Assembly (NCBI GenBank): GCA_949752735.1
Contig: OX457037.1
Span: 17,642,295-17,706,294, forward strand
DNA length: 64,000 nucleotides
Source of the DNA: Lumbricus terrestris
Taxonomy: Eukaryota; Annelida; Clitellata; Crassiclitellata; Lumbricidae
Direction of reading: 5' to 3'
The position numbers were made by a program, and so were the translations under genes. A model generated the notes under the pieces. It was not told the origin of the DNA. It searched no databases and was given only the letters and a program-made list of their open reading frames with translations. Below, piece by piece: positions 47,756 through 60,700 of the stretch (positions within the stretch are counted from its first letter, which is position 1; every line of letters begins with the position of its first letter).

Positions 47756-48211
47756 TCTCGCTCTTTAAAATTGGACTCCGGTCTAATCTCGTAACTCAGA
47801 TTGCATAATGCATAGTGCTCGTTAAGTTAAATAAACTTAGTTAACTTTTTCAGAATTGCGCTTTATTGTATAGCCTAACTTGTGTTATTACCAACTGTGC
47901 CGAAATTTATTTCATTGTTACAGGTTTCCCACTGGCTGAATCCAGGTTTCTTAGGGTTGTAGACCTTTGGTTTCTTGTTCTTTTCCTACTATACTTGTTT
48001 CTCAATGTCATATATTATTGCTTGGGTTCAATAACATTTATGGCTATAGTTATACAATATACAGGCATACAACTATATATATGACGATAAACACATGCAA
48101 GCAGCAAATAAGCTTAGGCTTAATCTTTATAAGATTTCATTGAAGGACTGTCGAAAATGAAAATTATCACTCGTCTGATTATCCTGGCAACCATTCATTA
48201 GCATTGCAGAG

Positions 48212-50544
48212 TAGGCTGGAGCTTAAGAATTTAAAAAAAAATAAGAATTTTAATATTTGAAAGTCGTACCCCCCAAATCTGTTCCTTATTATACAGAAAC
48301 ACTGTGAAAAAAGTTTGAACAATAAATTCGCATGTTTAGAGGTAGCTCAAGTCCCTAAGATATTACGAAAACGACGAAAATTCTGCAAACTGCGTCGGGT
48401 ATTTATTTTAAACTGAACACAATATTTACTTTTGAACAAAAACACACTGCTCATAAATTCTTTGACAGAGTACATCAGATTCTATAGCATAAGTCTCACA
48501 AAGTCCAGCATGGTCCAGCAAGTTCCTCATGGTTTTCATGGCAACCCGGACAGAGTCTGTTTCCTGCTATCAGGGTACATTTTACGATGGTCCTCGACAA
48601 CTTGCAGCAGGAACTGCAGCTGTGTTTCATCACGGGTTAATAATCCACTGTACTCCTGAATGAGCGCCACTCCACGTTCAGCATGGTCATTGACAACTTT
48701 CAGAGACTCCACTGTTTCTGTAGCCTGCTTGTAGTCGTCTCTGTCTTCCCACAAGTCCAGATCAACTGCAAGAAATCCGTCTGGAAGTTCCAGCATTTGG
48801 ATCAGTGTCATTGACTGGGCTGTGACAAAATCTTCCAAGTTCTTGTCCTTGAAGGAATCCAGAGCAATTGTGATTCGCTTGGAATGGTCCTTATCTCGGC
48901 TTGCTCTATTTTGCATGGCACTCACCATCAGTCTCTTCGTTGATGAACTGACTCGACGGTCGAAGAAAGCCAGGCTCACCAGTTTCTGTGACATGTACCA
49001 AAAGTGATTCGAAAACTTGTGCGATGTTGCCTTTGAGATGGCTGAATGGATTGATGAGTAATCGAGCAGTAAGTTCAGCAGCAGCAGGTCATTGTAAGGA
49101 GCACGTGATGCTTGAGGTGAGGAGATCCAAGCTTTCAGGTAGACACGTACTGCGAGCACACATACATCCCGTAATCCTCTCTCTTTTGCAGGAGTCAGTT
49201 TGAATTGAGCCTTGAACATCCAGATTTTGAGACTGTATATGACTTTGGACATCCATCAGGCATGGTGCATTACTCCGGGTGATATCAATCGCACTCCTGT
49301 GGCTGGAGCAGCACCAAGAAAGACAATTGCAAGTTCCAAGAATTCTTTATAATCATTTCTTGGATGACTCTGTTGAAGCTGCTTGTTGGCATAATCGATT
49401 GTGTCTTGCTTTATGTCTTCCACTAGAGCTGCCACGTCATGAGCTGAAATTCCTGTTTCATACTTGGCCGTGTCTTTGAGTCCCCAATATTCCTGGAAGC
49501 GTTTGAAGAGTGCAACCTGCGGAGAAGATGTGGTGAGCCCCAAGCACACTTTGAACACTGCACCAATTATCAATTCCATAATGTGATGCCTGCAAGCCAG
49601 TGACAAGAGCTCCTTCTCAAGCTTCTTCTCTAGGAGGACACAGGCACCAGCGATCCGACCAGTGTTTGAGCTGGTCGTATTAAAACACATAGCTCTGATG
49701 CTGCCGGCTATGCCCCAGTCTTCAATGGCTCCAAAGACAGCAGCAGCCTGAGCTTCCAGATGGAAGCTTGGCAACTGTGAGTAGCTCAGAAAGTCCTTTC
49801 CCTCAAACCAATACTGGCAGGCGATCGACCTTCTCTTTTCCAATAAGATCAGGGATCAGCTTGCCGTCCCAGTAAACAACAAGTGGAGTGTTACCCTGAA
49901 ACTCTGTTTTTATATTTACTGATCTCTGAGCTCGGTGTTCTACTTCATGTCGGCGAATTGAGTCTCTGTTTAAAGCAAGTTCATCAATGTTCTGTTCCAA
50001 GCTTCTTGCAGTTTCCGCAATAACAAAAACAGCTAATTCAAACTGTTTTATTTTCTATCAATAAGTGAGACATCACTGAGACAATGCCTCCAGCTGTTAA
50101 ACAAACATACTGCAGCTACTGCTGCATCACTGCATCAGTGTTGCTTACAATGCTTAGTCCATAGTCACTGATTAGTCAGTCCGAAGGAGTAAACAAGTCT
50201 GAACATGTCCTGTAATATGAACTCATGGAAATTGTGTCTTGTCAGCAAAACAATGTGATCTAAGTGAGTGTATGATTGTAGAATGTTTCAATTTACTTAG
50301 CAAATAGGATTTTGTTATTTATTTATCATGAGAATTAATTAAGAAATAAAACGCTAGTTTCAGTAGTATCCGAAATATAAGGCTGCCACAGCTCTGGTAT
50401 CAGAAACTTCACCATCATTGAGCTACCTCTAAATATTGTTCAATTGTGCTGATATTTTTGCCAGAATTTTTATTTCATATACAGGAAAAAACTGAGGGGG
50501 TACGAAGATCATATTTCACAAATAAAAAAATAAGCTCCAGCCTA
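48212..50544 (-). mobile_element. TIR DNA transposon with broken transposase
   Basis: The left end TAGGCTGGAGCTTA and the right end TAAGCTCCAGCCTA are perfect inverted repeats. Similarity continues inward for about 130 bases (ggggggtacga, gaacaat..., gaggtagctcaa). The element is 2333 bp. Its right end coincides with the assembly gap, so the target duplication cannot be read. It carries the transposase pseudogene at 48536-50000. Confidence 0.85.
48536..50000 (-). pseudogene. Transposase of an unplaced (hAT-like?) family, with a frameshift and an in-frame stop
   Basis: Three minus-strand pieces are collinear: 50000-49803 (TPLVVYWDGKLIPDLIGKEK), a shift near 49810 into 49843-49256 (GKDFLSYSQLPSF, MCFNTTSSNTGRIAGACVLL, LACRHHIMELIIGAVFK, ALFKRFQEYW), then a TGA at 49256-49258 and the same frame on to 48536 (NHFWYMSQKLVSLAFFD, VNDHAERGVALIQEYSG, LQFLLQVVEDHRKMYP). 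I know this pattern as a widespread invertebrate DNA-transposon protein with an RNase H-like DDE core, where CFDTT is usual. Here the Asp reads Asn (MCFNTT), which would disable catalysis if it is the catalytic residue. Another copy lies at 63400-64000. The superfamily name is not certain; 8-bp duplications on the relative at 53311 favour hAT-like. Confidence 0.75.
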
Positions 50545-50744
50545 NNNNNNNNNNNNNNNNNNNNNNNNNNNNNNNNNNNNNNNNNNNNNNNNNNNNNNNN
50601 NNNNNNNNNNNNNNNNNNNNNNNNNNNNNNNNNNNNNNNNNNNNNNNNNNNNNNNNNNNNNNNNNNNNNNNNNNNNNNNNNNNNNNNNNNNNNNNNNNNN
50701 NNNNNNNNNNNNNNNNNNNNNNNNNNNNNNNNNNNNNNNNNNNN
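50545..50744. other. Assembly gap (200 N)
   Basis: Exactly 200 N, a round number suggesting a placeholder rather than a measured gap. Confidence 0.95.
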
Positions 50745-50930
50745 ATTCCAGCCAGATGACTAAAAACAGGTCGTCAACTTTTTTGGCCAGAGAAAATATT
50801 TGTCGGTGCCGCTCTTTCTGGACCGAGTCTCAGCCCCCACAAAGCCCAAGTTCTTCTCAGGTTCTTTTTTTAGCCCCTCCAAGAACGGAAACCAAACACC
50901 GCCCATGTCCATTTCTAGGTCTCATCGCAG
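50745..50930. mobile_element. Remnant related to the hAT MITE at 40577
   Basis: Contains gatgactaaaaacaggtcgtcaacttttttggcc and gagtctcagcccccacaaag, matching blocks of the 40577-40953 element. The rest would be inside the gap. Confidence 0.55.
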
Positions 50931-50944
50931 ATTGGACTTAGTGG

Positions 50945-51797
50945 TTGAAGTCTGAATTGATCGATCTCATTGATGATAAACGAACATAAGTGAGTTTCGA
51001 TTAATTAATGAGAGCTCTGACCTGCTTCTCTGAGTACGAATGTTCATCGCAACTTATCTTATCACGTGACCCAGTACAAGTGTTGTAAATGATGCGAACT
51101 ATGATCAAAGTGCGTTAGATGCTCAATAACCATGAGGCAAAGTATCGCGCTGAGTATTGATGCCTTGCTGATGTTAGGCTTGTAGATTTTTTAGATCTGT
51201 GATCTGACCATAACGTATATATAGCATAGCCTACGTATTGTAACTTATCGCAGTTTGTTACTCTGGGCGTAGTTCCTACGACGGTTCATTCACCTCAGCG
51301 TCGGCGGTCTAAGCACAGGAATAGGAATCTCCGATGTCGGTTATTTTAAGGGTGGTATTATTTTGTAGTCTGTTGTTCAAAAAGGTCTTTAACACTGGGT
51401 CGTTTTACATCGGTTGTCATAGTACATTGTTCTGCAGGCAACAATGTAGACTTGGCAACTTGTAAAAGGTGATCAATATTTCGTTATCGTGTGGTCTGTG
51501 ATTTTGGACTTTACGGACTCACCTTCTGGGTACATTCACCTGGTTGTGACACGATTTTGAATCGCCATCGATTGATACATTAAAAACCGGCGCTATATGA
51601 AGTCAGTAATTAAAGTTAAGAAAACAATAATATTATTAACGAATGAATAGTCTTAACAGAGGAGTCATCCACCATCGTTAATCTGCATGCACAGAGTAAC
51701 TGGTGTCCACAAGGGAATTGCAGTTCTCGGATAGCATAGTGAGTGCTTACGCTGTCTGAGCAAAGTAGGTAGCTAGATCAATTTTTTTTACAAAAGC
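50945..51797 (+). other. 5' flank of copy B
   Basis: Homologous to 33475-34338 in patches (gatcgatctcattgatgat, tcacgtgaccc, gaggcaaagtatcgcgctgagta, gagtaactggtgtccac). The conserved stretch just before both start codons probably holds promoter and 5' UTR. No TATA box could be chosen with confidence. Confidence 0.5.
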
Positions 51798-54700
51798 ATG
51801 GTTCTTTCTCTGCCCGACCTAATGCCTCGTGTAAACGTTCAATACGTGAAGCTGACATTGGAAAGCGACGATGGGTTCATCAGGATTGCCGTTAAAGCAA
51901 CAGACCTCGAAGAAAAGGAAAAGGAAAAGGAAAAGGAAGAAGATTGCATGGTAGAATCAAATGACCAACATTCCAGTCAGAACTCGTCTTCTACGGATGA
52001 GGAAAGTCCGATGCTTCTACTTCGAATTCAAGCCAGGATCACCGGTTTCCTGTCTTCTCACTACCGACTGTTGAGGAACCTCTTTCTGCTAGCGCTGCTC
52101 GTCGCTTACATGGTCTACTATGGGTTTGCGATGGCTTATAGCGTCAGTGGGGCAACGGTGCTGACAGTCTTTACAAGTCTCGGGATCTTCGTGTTTGCTC
52201 TCGTCTGGGTTAATGATCACTGCGGATCCCATATGAAGGAAATAGTAATGCCACTGCTCAAGCATCTACTCCAGCGTCATGGGCGATTGATCAAGTGGCA
52301 AGTCATAAGTAACTCTATATAATATTATAATATTATGAGTCATTGAGTGTATGCAGGTTGTTACAGCATATAAGAGAGTATACGCGGGTATAAGCTTACA
52401 GCGTGTATTCATATACAAAACGTGTTGGCGTAGTGTACATAGATCCGTAAGCGAGGGAAGGTAGGCTATACAGCGTATACTTATGCTACCTCACAAAGAG
52501 AAATGCTAAAACATGTGATAAACAAAAACCTGGCAAGAAAATAGCAGAAGATCGCGTTAAATAACAAATAAAACCAATATAACCAATAAAAATAATTAAA
52601 TGAATTAAATCAGCGAGTCTTACGCCGCTGTAAACGCTCATCGAGGCCAAAAATCATCAGAAAAATCGTAGACTAGAAACAGGTCATCGAAAAATTTAAC
52701 GACTAAAAAATGGAGAACAGACATTTTTTCATCGTAGCGTGTAACCTACTCAATAATATTCCTTTTAATGATTCAATCTGACACAGCGCAGAATGATTAC
52801 AAGCACATGTTATACGAAATACGGCCCACTATTATAGCACGACACGCAGGTCGGCTTTACAGCAGTGGGTTCGGTAACTTAACTAATGGCCTAAGTACTG
52901 GATCACTCCTGGTCGGCCAAGCCAGAAGTGAGAGGGGCTATCTTTATTTTTAGCAGAACCCGAGTCAAGCAACACTACAGCAAAGCGCCAGCGGCAGCTA
53001 ACAGAAACTTTAATAAATTAATGCCCTGAGCGAGGCTTGAACCCGGGTCGCGCGAATGACACTCAGTTTAACGGCCAGCGCTCTCTCCACTGAGCTACGA
53101 GACCCCCCACTCACCTCAAATTTTACTCACCTCAAATTTTACCAGTGCAGCCCTGGCCCCTGGTGTAGCCTATAATTATTGTGGTTCTGTTAATTGAGAG
53201 ATTGGAGGTTAAAATCCTCTCGAGGGAAGAATATTTTGTTCGAGATTTCTACTTGCCTGCGCCCCTAAGTCAACTCAACTATGAGTGCAGGGGCCACAGA
53301 CGGTCGGTAGTAGGGTGGTCGCATCTGTAATGGCAAATTTTCAACTTCATTTTTGTTCTTTCCCCAACCCACCATTTGGTGCCACTTGGTAAAAGACTGA
53401 TGCAGCCCAAAAATTATCCCGATAGAAAAATATTTAGGACTAGCACAACGTGTTTGAAGTTTTGGATTTTACGAAATTTCATCGTCTTTTTGAGTATAAT
53501 GCTAATTTAGCTACATTTTTGAACCTATGACTAGTTTTAACAGAATGCAACATTCTTTTACTCAAGCACGACTGACAAGTATGTCTGACTTCTACAATGA
53601 TGATAATGGTTTGTTATATATTTTTATGAACAATTGACCATCACAATAGTATTTGACTCGTGAGTCCCTGAGATCGATGACCATAAACCTTTACTATAAA
53701 TCTACTTTAAATTTCTGTTAGCTGCCATTGGCACTTTGCTGTTGAGTTGCTTGACTCGGGTTCTGCTAAAAATAAAGATAGCCCCTCCCGCTTCTGACTT
53801 GGTCGACCAGGAGTGATCCAGCACTTAGGCCATTAGTGTTAAGCTACCGAACCCACTGCTGTAAAACCGATCTGCGTGTCGTGCTATAGTGGGCCGTATT
53901 TCGTATAACATGTAAGCTTACTTGTAATCATTCTGCGGTGTGTCAGATTGGGTGATGAAATGAAGATTATTGTACTAGAAAGTCAACACATTGCCATGTT
54001 CTTTTGATAGTCCTGATTTCTATCTACAGGGATTCTTTGTTACACTAAAGGCTCTTTATTACATGCTTAACTTTAACACAAATTCTGATATAATACGGAC
54101 AAGGACCTCAATAATAGTTGAACTAGAGAAAACTACTGATGACACATGTATTTTCGTTTATTGTGGTAATCAGAGCAGAATGACACAGCGCATCACAGAT
54201 AAGATTTATCAAGAGTTGCTGTAAAGAAATGAATTAAAATAGATGTTGAAATTATTGAGACCATAATTTTTATAGATCAAAGAAATTACTTATTACCACA
54301 TAGGCGTCAAAAAGCAGCTTTTAAACAACTTCCAAAGAGAGCATCATAATTGAGTGCCTGATGAAGACTACTCACATTGTTGTCTATTTCATAATATAGA
54401 AGTTATCCAATTAAAAGTATAAGCTTACTTTTAGAGCTGAAAACATGAACACAGAGTCAAACAATTGACACAGAAAGTGCTGTCAAGAGTGGCCTCAAAT
54501 TACACTGCCTTTATTAGCTATTGTAAATTAACTACCTATTATAAATTAGCATGAAAGGCGATGGTGTCAAACACGTAAGCTATATGCGACTCAAAATCTC
54601 AACATCATGCTCAGCAATGGATCCAGCTGAAATTACAGTGGCCGCATGGACATCTCAGACGACCAACCAATTCAAGGGTATAAGTATAGCACTCTCAAGA

Positions 54701-57700
54701 CAACACCCATTGGTACACCCTTGGAGGCAGATGAACACCTTCCTTGGGCAACATGCCAGAGATTTCACTTTGAGGGAAGTGAATCGTGAAAACTACAACA
54801 TAGCTCAAACCCATGCAAAGACCAAATGCAATTTGAATTGTGAGACAGTGTAATAATGCCTCAGCTCGAAAACATTTTAGCCTATAATTGTTTTGAGATA
54901 AAAATTCGCATCGAAAAATAATGGATTTCTACTTTTTAATATTAGGCTCCAGTTCCTTGTACCCAGTAACCCCATGAACAATGACGGTAGAAAAAGAAAT
55001 ATTTCTGAGAAATCAGACCTCATTAATAATTTTGGTGATTTTGCAGAATAAATTAATTATATAGGACACAGATGAAACCGCACAATTTTTTTATTTTTCC
55101 CCAATATAATTTATACTATTACTGTTCCCTTACTGTAGCAGTCTAAGAACAATACGCTATTATAATCAATCAAGACAAGGTAAAACAGGTACTATTTGTA
55201 AAGAAATAAGATATGATAGATATTATCTGTGATGCGGTGTGTTATACAGGTTTTCTAGCCTTAGAGGAATTTTTCTTGAAGTGGCGCTATATAAATTGAT
55301 GATCATGATTACGATGACAGTAGCATCATTATGTTTAAGTGTGAAGCAACTGCAGGTAGTTGAATTGATTCCTGGTTTGAAGATTCCTGGTTGACTACAG
55401 CCATATAGCTACTTTTGAGCATTAGAAGTCTTGCTATTATAAGGGTAAAACTTTGATGGCGTTGTGCTAGTCCTAAATATTAATATTTTGTCTTACAACT
55501 TTTTGTGTGATGTTTCTGGTGAGAATGGAACCAAACGGCGCCTTGGGGAACAGTCAATTCCAACTTTCATTTTTAACGACCACCCTAGTCGGTAGGGAGA
55601 TCAAACGGTAATGGAGTGGATTGGCCGCCACCCCCCCTCCTACACCCCCTCCCCGCCCACCCTGATATACCGAGGACAGGAAAATGAAGTGGCCAAAAAT
55701 CAAGATATGATGAGATGGCACAGCAATTAAAGCAAAACACTTCTGTCACCATTGTCGGTCACACATGATTTCACTTTTAAAGACTGACTGATTATAAGTT
55801 AAATGGATATTATGTATTCATTCGTTCATTCATTTCAATAATTTACATAATGCCCTTCAAGAAATCCACTCAGAGGCGCTTCCAGTTCAACCACGGTAAT
55901 AAAAGAAGTTTTAAGGTGCCTGTTAAAACCCACAATTCAACCAAAGGTAACAGGCGCATCTCCAACAGGAGACTAAATATTCCAGACATAACACCCGGTC
56001 CTGAGAGAGAACGACAGGCTGAAGTTTCAACACGCGAGACCAAACGTATGACATACATGACATTGTCATCGCCCGTGTGTGTTAGAACAGAGCATCTTTA
56101 TGTACTTAATACGTGTACAATGTACATCCTCTTTTATTACCGCTCAATAGATACAGAGAGGCCTTTTCGCATTTATCGACCACTATTAGTGAAAGCGCTT
56201 TTTTGCATACGCATTTCACTGATTTATCAATGTAACCGCAATTTTAGATGTCCATGTGAACCTATAGCCTATAGCTTGCCTTTAGAAGAAGCTCTGTGTA
56301 CAATAATTGTGTACCGCATAGGTTCCTGGGTACAGTGATGCTCGTTACATCGATGTCTTTCATCTTCCTGTTCGCCATTACAACTCTTCGACAGCTGCGG
56401 AGTTTCTTTGGAGCCATTTTCTTTCTGCTTTTCATCTACGTCACTTCGAAGCGACCAGACAAGGTGAGTCCATCAATCAGGTTTCTTTGTCTTTGAGGCA
56501 TTCATGTTGATCTGTGGGAGAATAGTGGAGCACTCCAGATAACAATGTGAACGTGAGATTTTTCAGAATTCCGTTACACATCATGAAATTACATTTCGAT
56601 GCGAAACGCTGCAATTATTAGTGAACTTGTTGCTTATGATTGCCTATTATAATACAGCAGGTGACACGAAACGGAGTATCCCCCCTGAAAGCTATCCGGG
56701 GGGGATGAATTAATCTATCCCCCGGATGAAATTAACCGGTCTATACTATCCGGGGGATAAACCATTCTATCCTCTTTTTTGAAAAATGCGCACAATAAAA
56801 AAATTTATGCTGTATCCAAAATTTGAAGTGACTCTAATTGTTTTAAGTGTCCTAAGCAATGCTCAGATAAAGGCAACTCGAATTTATTGAGTGACTCTGA
56901 GTGTTCTTGAGTGTTTTAATTGTTTTAAGACTTTAAGTGCTCTAAAAACAGGGAAAAACAAATTATCTAGTAGGAATAAACATACCTGTTAGTGTCATTC
57001 TTCAAAACCAAGCAGATGAAAATTAATTTGCAAAAAAATACACGCAGAAGCGGTTTTTTCGACTTTTTTTAATTTGGGGGATACAATTAATACGGGGGAT
57101 ACTCTATTTCGTGACACAGGCGCATCGTTTAAATTATCGAATGCAGTATTTATAACAATCGCGCAAAGTGAGCTGTGTGAAGTCTGCAAGCGACAGACCA
57201 AGTTAGCCAATACATTTCGGTTTTATCTGGTTCCGTATTGAGCTACTAAGTTGCCATATAACTATGAATTAATTATAAATGATGACGTTTAACACTTTTT
57301 TACACATGCATGCGTTATGCATAACTATATGCACAGCACACATAAATCTATGTATGTAGATTTTCTTATGCATGACTCTTGCATGCTACACAAATCTACC
57401 ATTCTTTAATTAAGCTACCTGATCCTAACTTTGTTTGTTTGTTTGCATGCGCACTTGTTATAGCGCCTCTTCCAGCCCTCAACCGCTACTCAGAGGCGCT
57501 CCCGACTACAGCGCGGACACTGCATCGGAGTTTCACGCCAAAGCGCTGAGCAATTGCGAGTGAAGGACTTGCCCAAGGTCCCTACGCGGCGAGGTGGATT
57601 CGAACGTCGAACCTTCCGGCCTCAAGGCAACGACGCCACCACTACACCACCGCGACATACCATACCTTCTCTTGTGCCTTAATTAAGTCACCGGATGATC

Positions 57701-60700
57701 GTCGCATACCATTCTTCATCTTTCTTTTATTGCGAAATTTGATCATGACTTACCATTCCTTACCTTACCTTATACCTTGTCTTCCTATCATTCTGAGTGA
57801 TGCTAATGTTGTCACTGTAGGTCCGGTGGCCTTTCGTTGGTACCGCACTATTCGTTCAGTTCCTCCTTGGACTGTTCGTGCTGCGATGGCCGACGGGATA
57901 CATAGCCTTTGACTACCTCTTCGCTAAAATAAGACATTTCGGCTTGTCCTACCCGGTGTCCGGTGCACAAGCCGTCTTTGGAACGGTGACCTTCGTGCTG
58001 CACCCAGTCGCTATGTATGTAAGTCATTCAGTCTCTCGGTTTCATCGTTTATACTTTATAGCCTACATCTAGTTTGTAGCTGTGTGGTAGTTTCTCAATC
58101 GACGGTATATCTCCATGGTCGTCGAGGCTATCTGTGTACGGTCTACCTACTTACCGCAGAATATACGTACATATTTATATATATAGCACGTACCTAATAC
58201 ATGCACACGTACGAATATCTCCATATAATTATGTATGCGCAATTGTTATAGCGCCCTTCAAGGTTTTATACTCAGAAGCGTTCCCGACTACAGCGCGGAC
58301 ACTGAATCGGAGTTTCACGCCGAAGCGCTGGCAATTGCGAGTGAAGGACTTTCCCAAGACCCCTACGCGGCGGCTTGATGTGGATTCGAACCTACAATCC
58401 TCCGGGTGCAAGGCAACTAACATACCCACTACACCACCGCGCCCCATATACAATTATACAAGCATATTATTATATAGGACCTTATTTAGAGCCATTTTTT
58501 GCAAGTTGAATGTCACCTGTCTATTTTACTGGTAGGCCTATTTTCTTGAGCGACATAAAATTGTTGTACAGGTGCCTCAATCATTCGTGGGCAACCGTAT
58601 TGAGCTGTTAGAATTTATTTAATTTACTGTCTGAACATTATTTGAAACAATAACTAGGAAACTATTTGCTACACAGATTCTTGGTAGTATTAATTTCCCA
58701 TTAGTTGGGTTTGATGAAGATTAAAAATTGGTCATTCTGATGTAGGCCTATGTTTTTGGTTGTTGCGACACAGGTTTCGTCACTTGCCGTATACGTCGCA
58801 TGCGTTATTCCTCTTCTGTACGGTCTCACTCGAGTGGTAAGTGACTCACTGGCATTAACTTGTCAACAGCCATCATCATTCACTTTGAATCCGGATACAT
58901 ATAATGGCGATTTCTATGCGATTTTTGTATGGATAGCGCAATTACAAAAGTAAAGAAAAAATTACTAAATCTAAGTAAATGTAATCCTGACCATGATTGC
59001 ACTCGTGTCAGTCATTCCTAATCTTGCATTGTTGAAATCACTCATTCATCTTAAACTTTGAGATTTTAAATTAATTGTCAGTTTCTAACCAGTCCTATTC
59101 TGATGTTTGTTGTCATGGATCATTTTCCGTTCAGATTCGTTTGGTGCGATATACGAAGAGATGGTTGCCATTGACAACCGACTCCCAGCTCCATTTGGTT
59201 CTCGTTGTCGGTCATGTCTTGGTCTCTGGATTCGCGCTGACCCTCATGGCGGCTGCTGGAGTAAGTTACCCCATAGAAAGACCACCCATAAATGACGTCA
59301 CGCGTCTTAGGACGATTTTTGACACCCCCTCCCTCACCCAAGTCACGTGTTAACACAAGAGTTATATGATATCTAGTAGTGGGACCGTCACAAATCGTCA
59401 CAGGTCTGTGACCCCCTTAGTGCGTGACGTCATTTATGGACGACCCCATGCACCTTGGTTAAATTTCTAGATATCTAATCTAATTTAGTCTAATCTAATC
59501 TAGTCTTATCTGATGATGATGGCTCTCTGCCCGAAGGCAGGTTCATTGGCTTTACGCCCCTGGGGATGAGATGAGTGGGGTGGTTTCCCGTTGCCTTCCT
59601 CACAGACAATGATGGGTAAGCAACTTGCCCAAGGTCGCTCCGCAGGAGCTTGCGCCCCTGCGTCCCACACGTGCTAGCCCGAGATATCTAAATCTCTGAA
59701 TGTCAACTCCCAGCCCGGGGCTTGAACCGCAGTCCGTTGCAACCAACAGACGAATGCCGCTCTCGCTTACCGGTGTAGCTAACTAGGCCAGTCTGTTCTT
59801 ATCTAATTTAGTCAAATCTAATCTAGTCTTATCTAATTTAGTCTTATGATTCTTATCTAATGTGAACATTTCAACATTTGTAATTTTCGACGTCATTAGA
59901 CACCACACAGATTAATGAAGCCGTGTCACTCACAACTGAAAACGGAATTCCTAAAGCTACCCTATAAAATATAATCAATAAATTGATAAATGGAATAATC
60001 GAGAAATTGATTGATTGATTTATTGATTGATTAATTGATTAATTGATTGATTGATTGATTGATTGATCGATTGATTGATCGATTGATTGATTGATCGATC
60101 GATTGATCGATCGATCGATTGATCGATTGATTGATATTCTGATTCTTCCTCTGAGTTACTCCAGGACTACTACCGTCGTCAACAATTTTCACCGTTGCTC
60201 AATCAGTTGAGGCTTTTGAGCAGAGTGTTTGTTTAGCGATTAAATAATAATGACCCGTCTTATATACAAAGCCTTAGAAAATGAAGCTGTTATTTGCATT
60301 ATATCCTTTCAGCTTATACCTTGCGGAACTGCCATTTTAATTCTGTTGTGCTTCTATTTCCATTACTGCATTAATTCTAATAGCCTTGATTTTTGATTTT
60401 TAGACAAATACCCGTCATTACGTGACTGGATTGACACTATGCCTTCCGGCCGCAATTTCAATCAGTTTCCTGAGTTTTCCAGAGACTCACGAGTCCACGT
60501 TCAGCTTTAAAGCTCAAGCCATCCGAGACACCAGGTAAGATCAACGACCCAGCCAAGGTTTGGCATTCGAATCGCAAATAGACCTCACTGGCTGCTTATT
60601 TTGGACTCATTGCTGATTAATTTCAAGCAACGGAATGTGATCGTTATGTAACGTGTCATGTAATTTCCGTACCATTACCATACAAGCTCTTTCACGCATG

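Noticed and set aside
53020..53105. tRNA gene on the minus strand
   Set aside because: A and B boxes are good, but acceptor and T stems do not pair and SINE body follows; annotated as a SINE head.
52766..53955. Apparent fold-back element with about 250-bp inverted arms
   Set aside because: The left arm has a tRNA head and lies outside the transposon that starts at 53311, while the right arm is headless and inside it. Two independent insertions of one SINE in opposite orientation explain it better.
54551..54853. 100-codon plus-strand frame as transposase
   Set aside because: No match to the transposase blocks seen at 48536-50000; kept only as unknown cargo of the transposon.
55850..56338. 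162-codon plus-strand frame
   Set aside because: Begins in a SINE tail and runs into exon 2 of copy B in another frame; no family resemblance.
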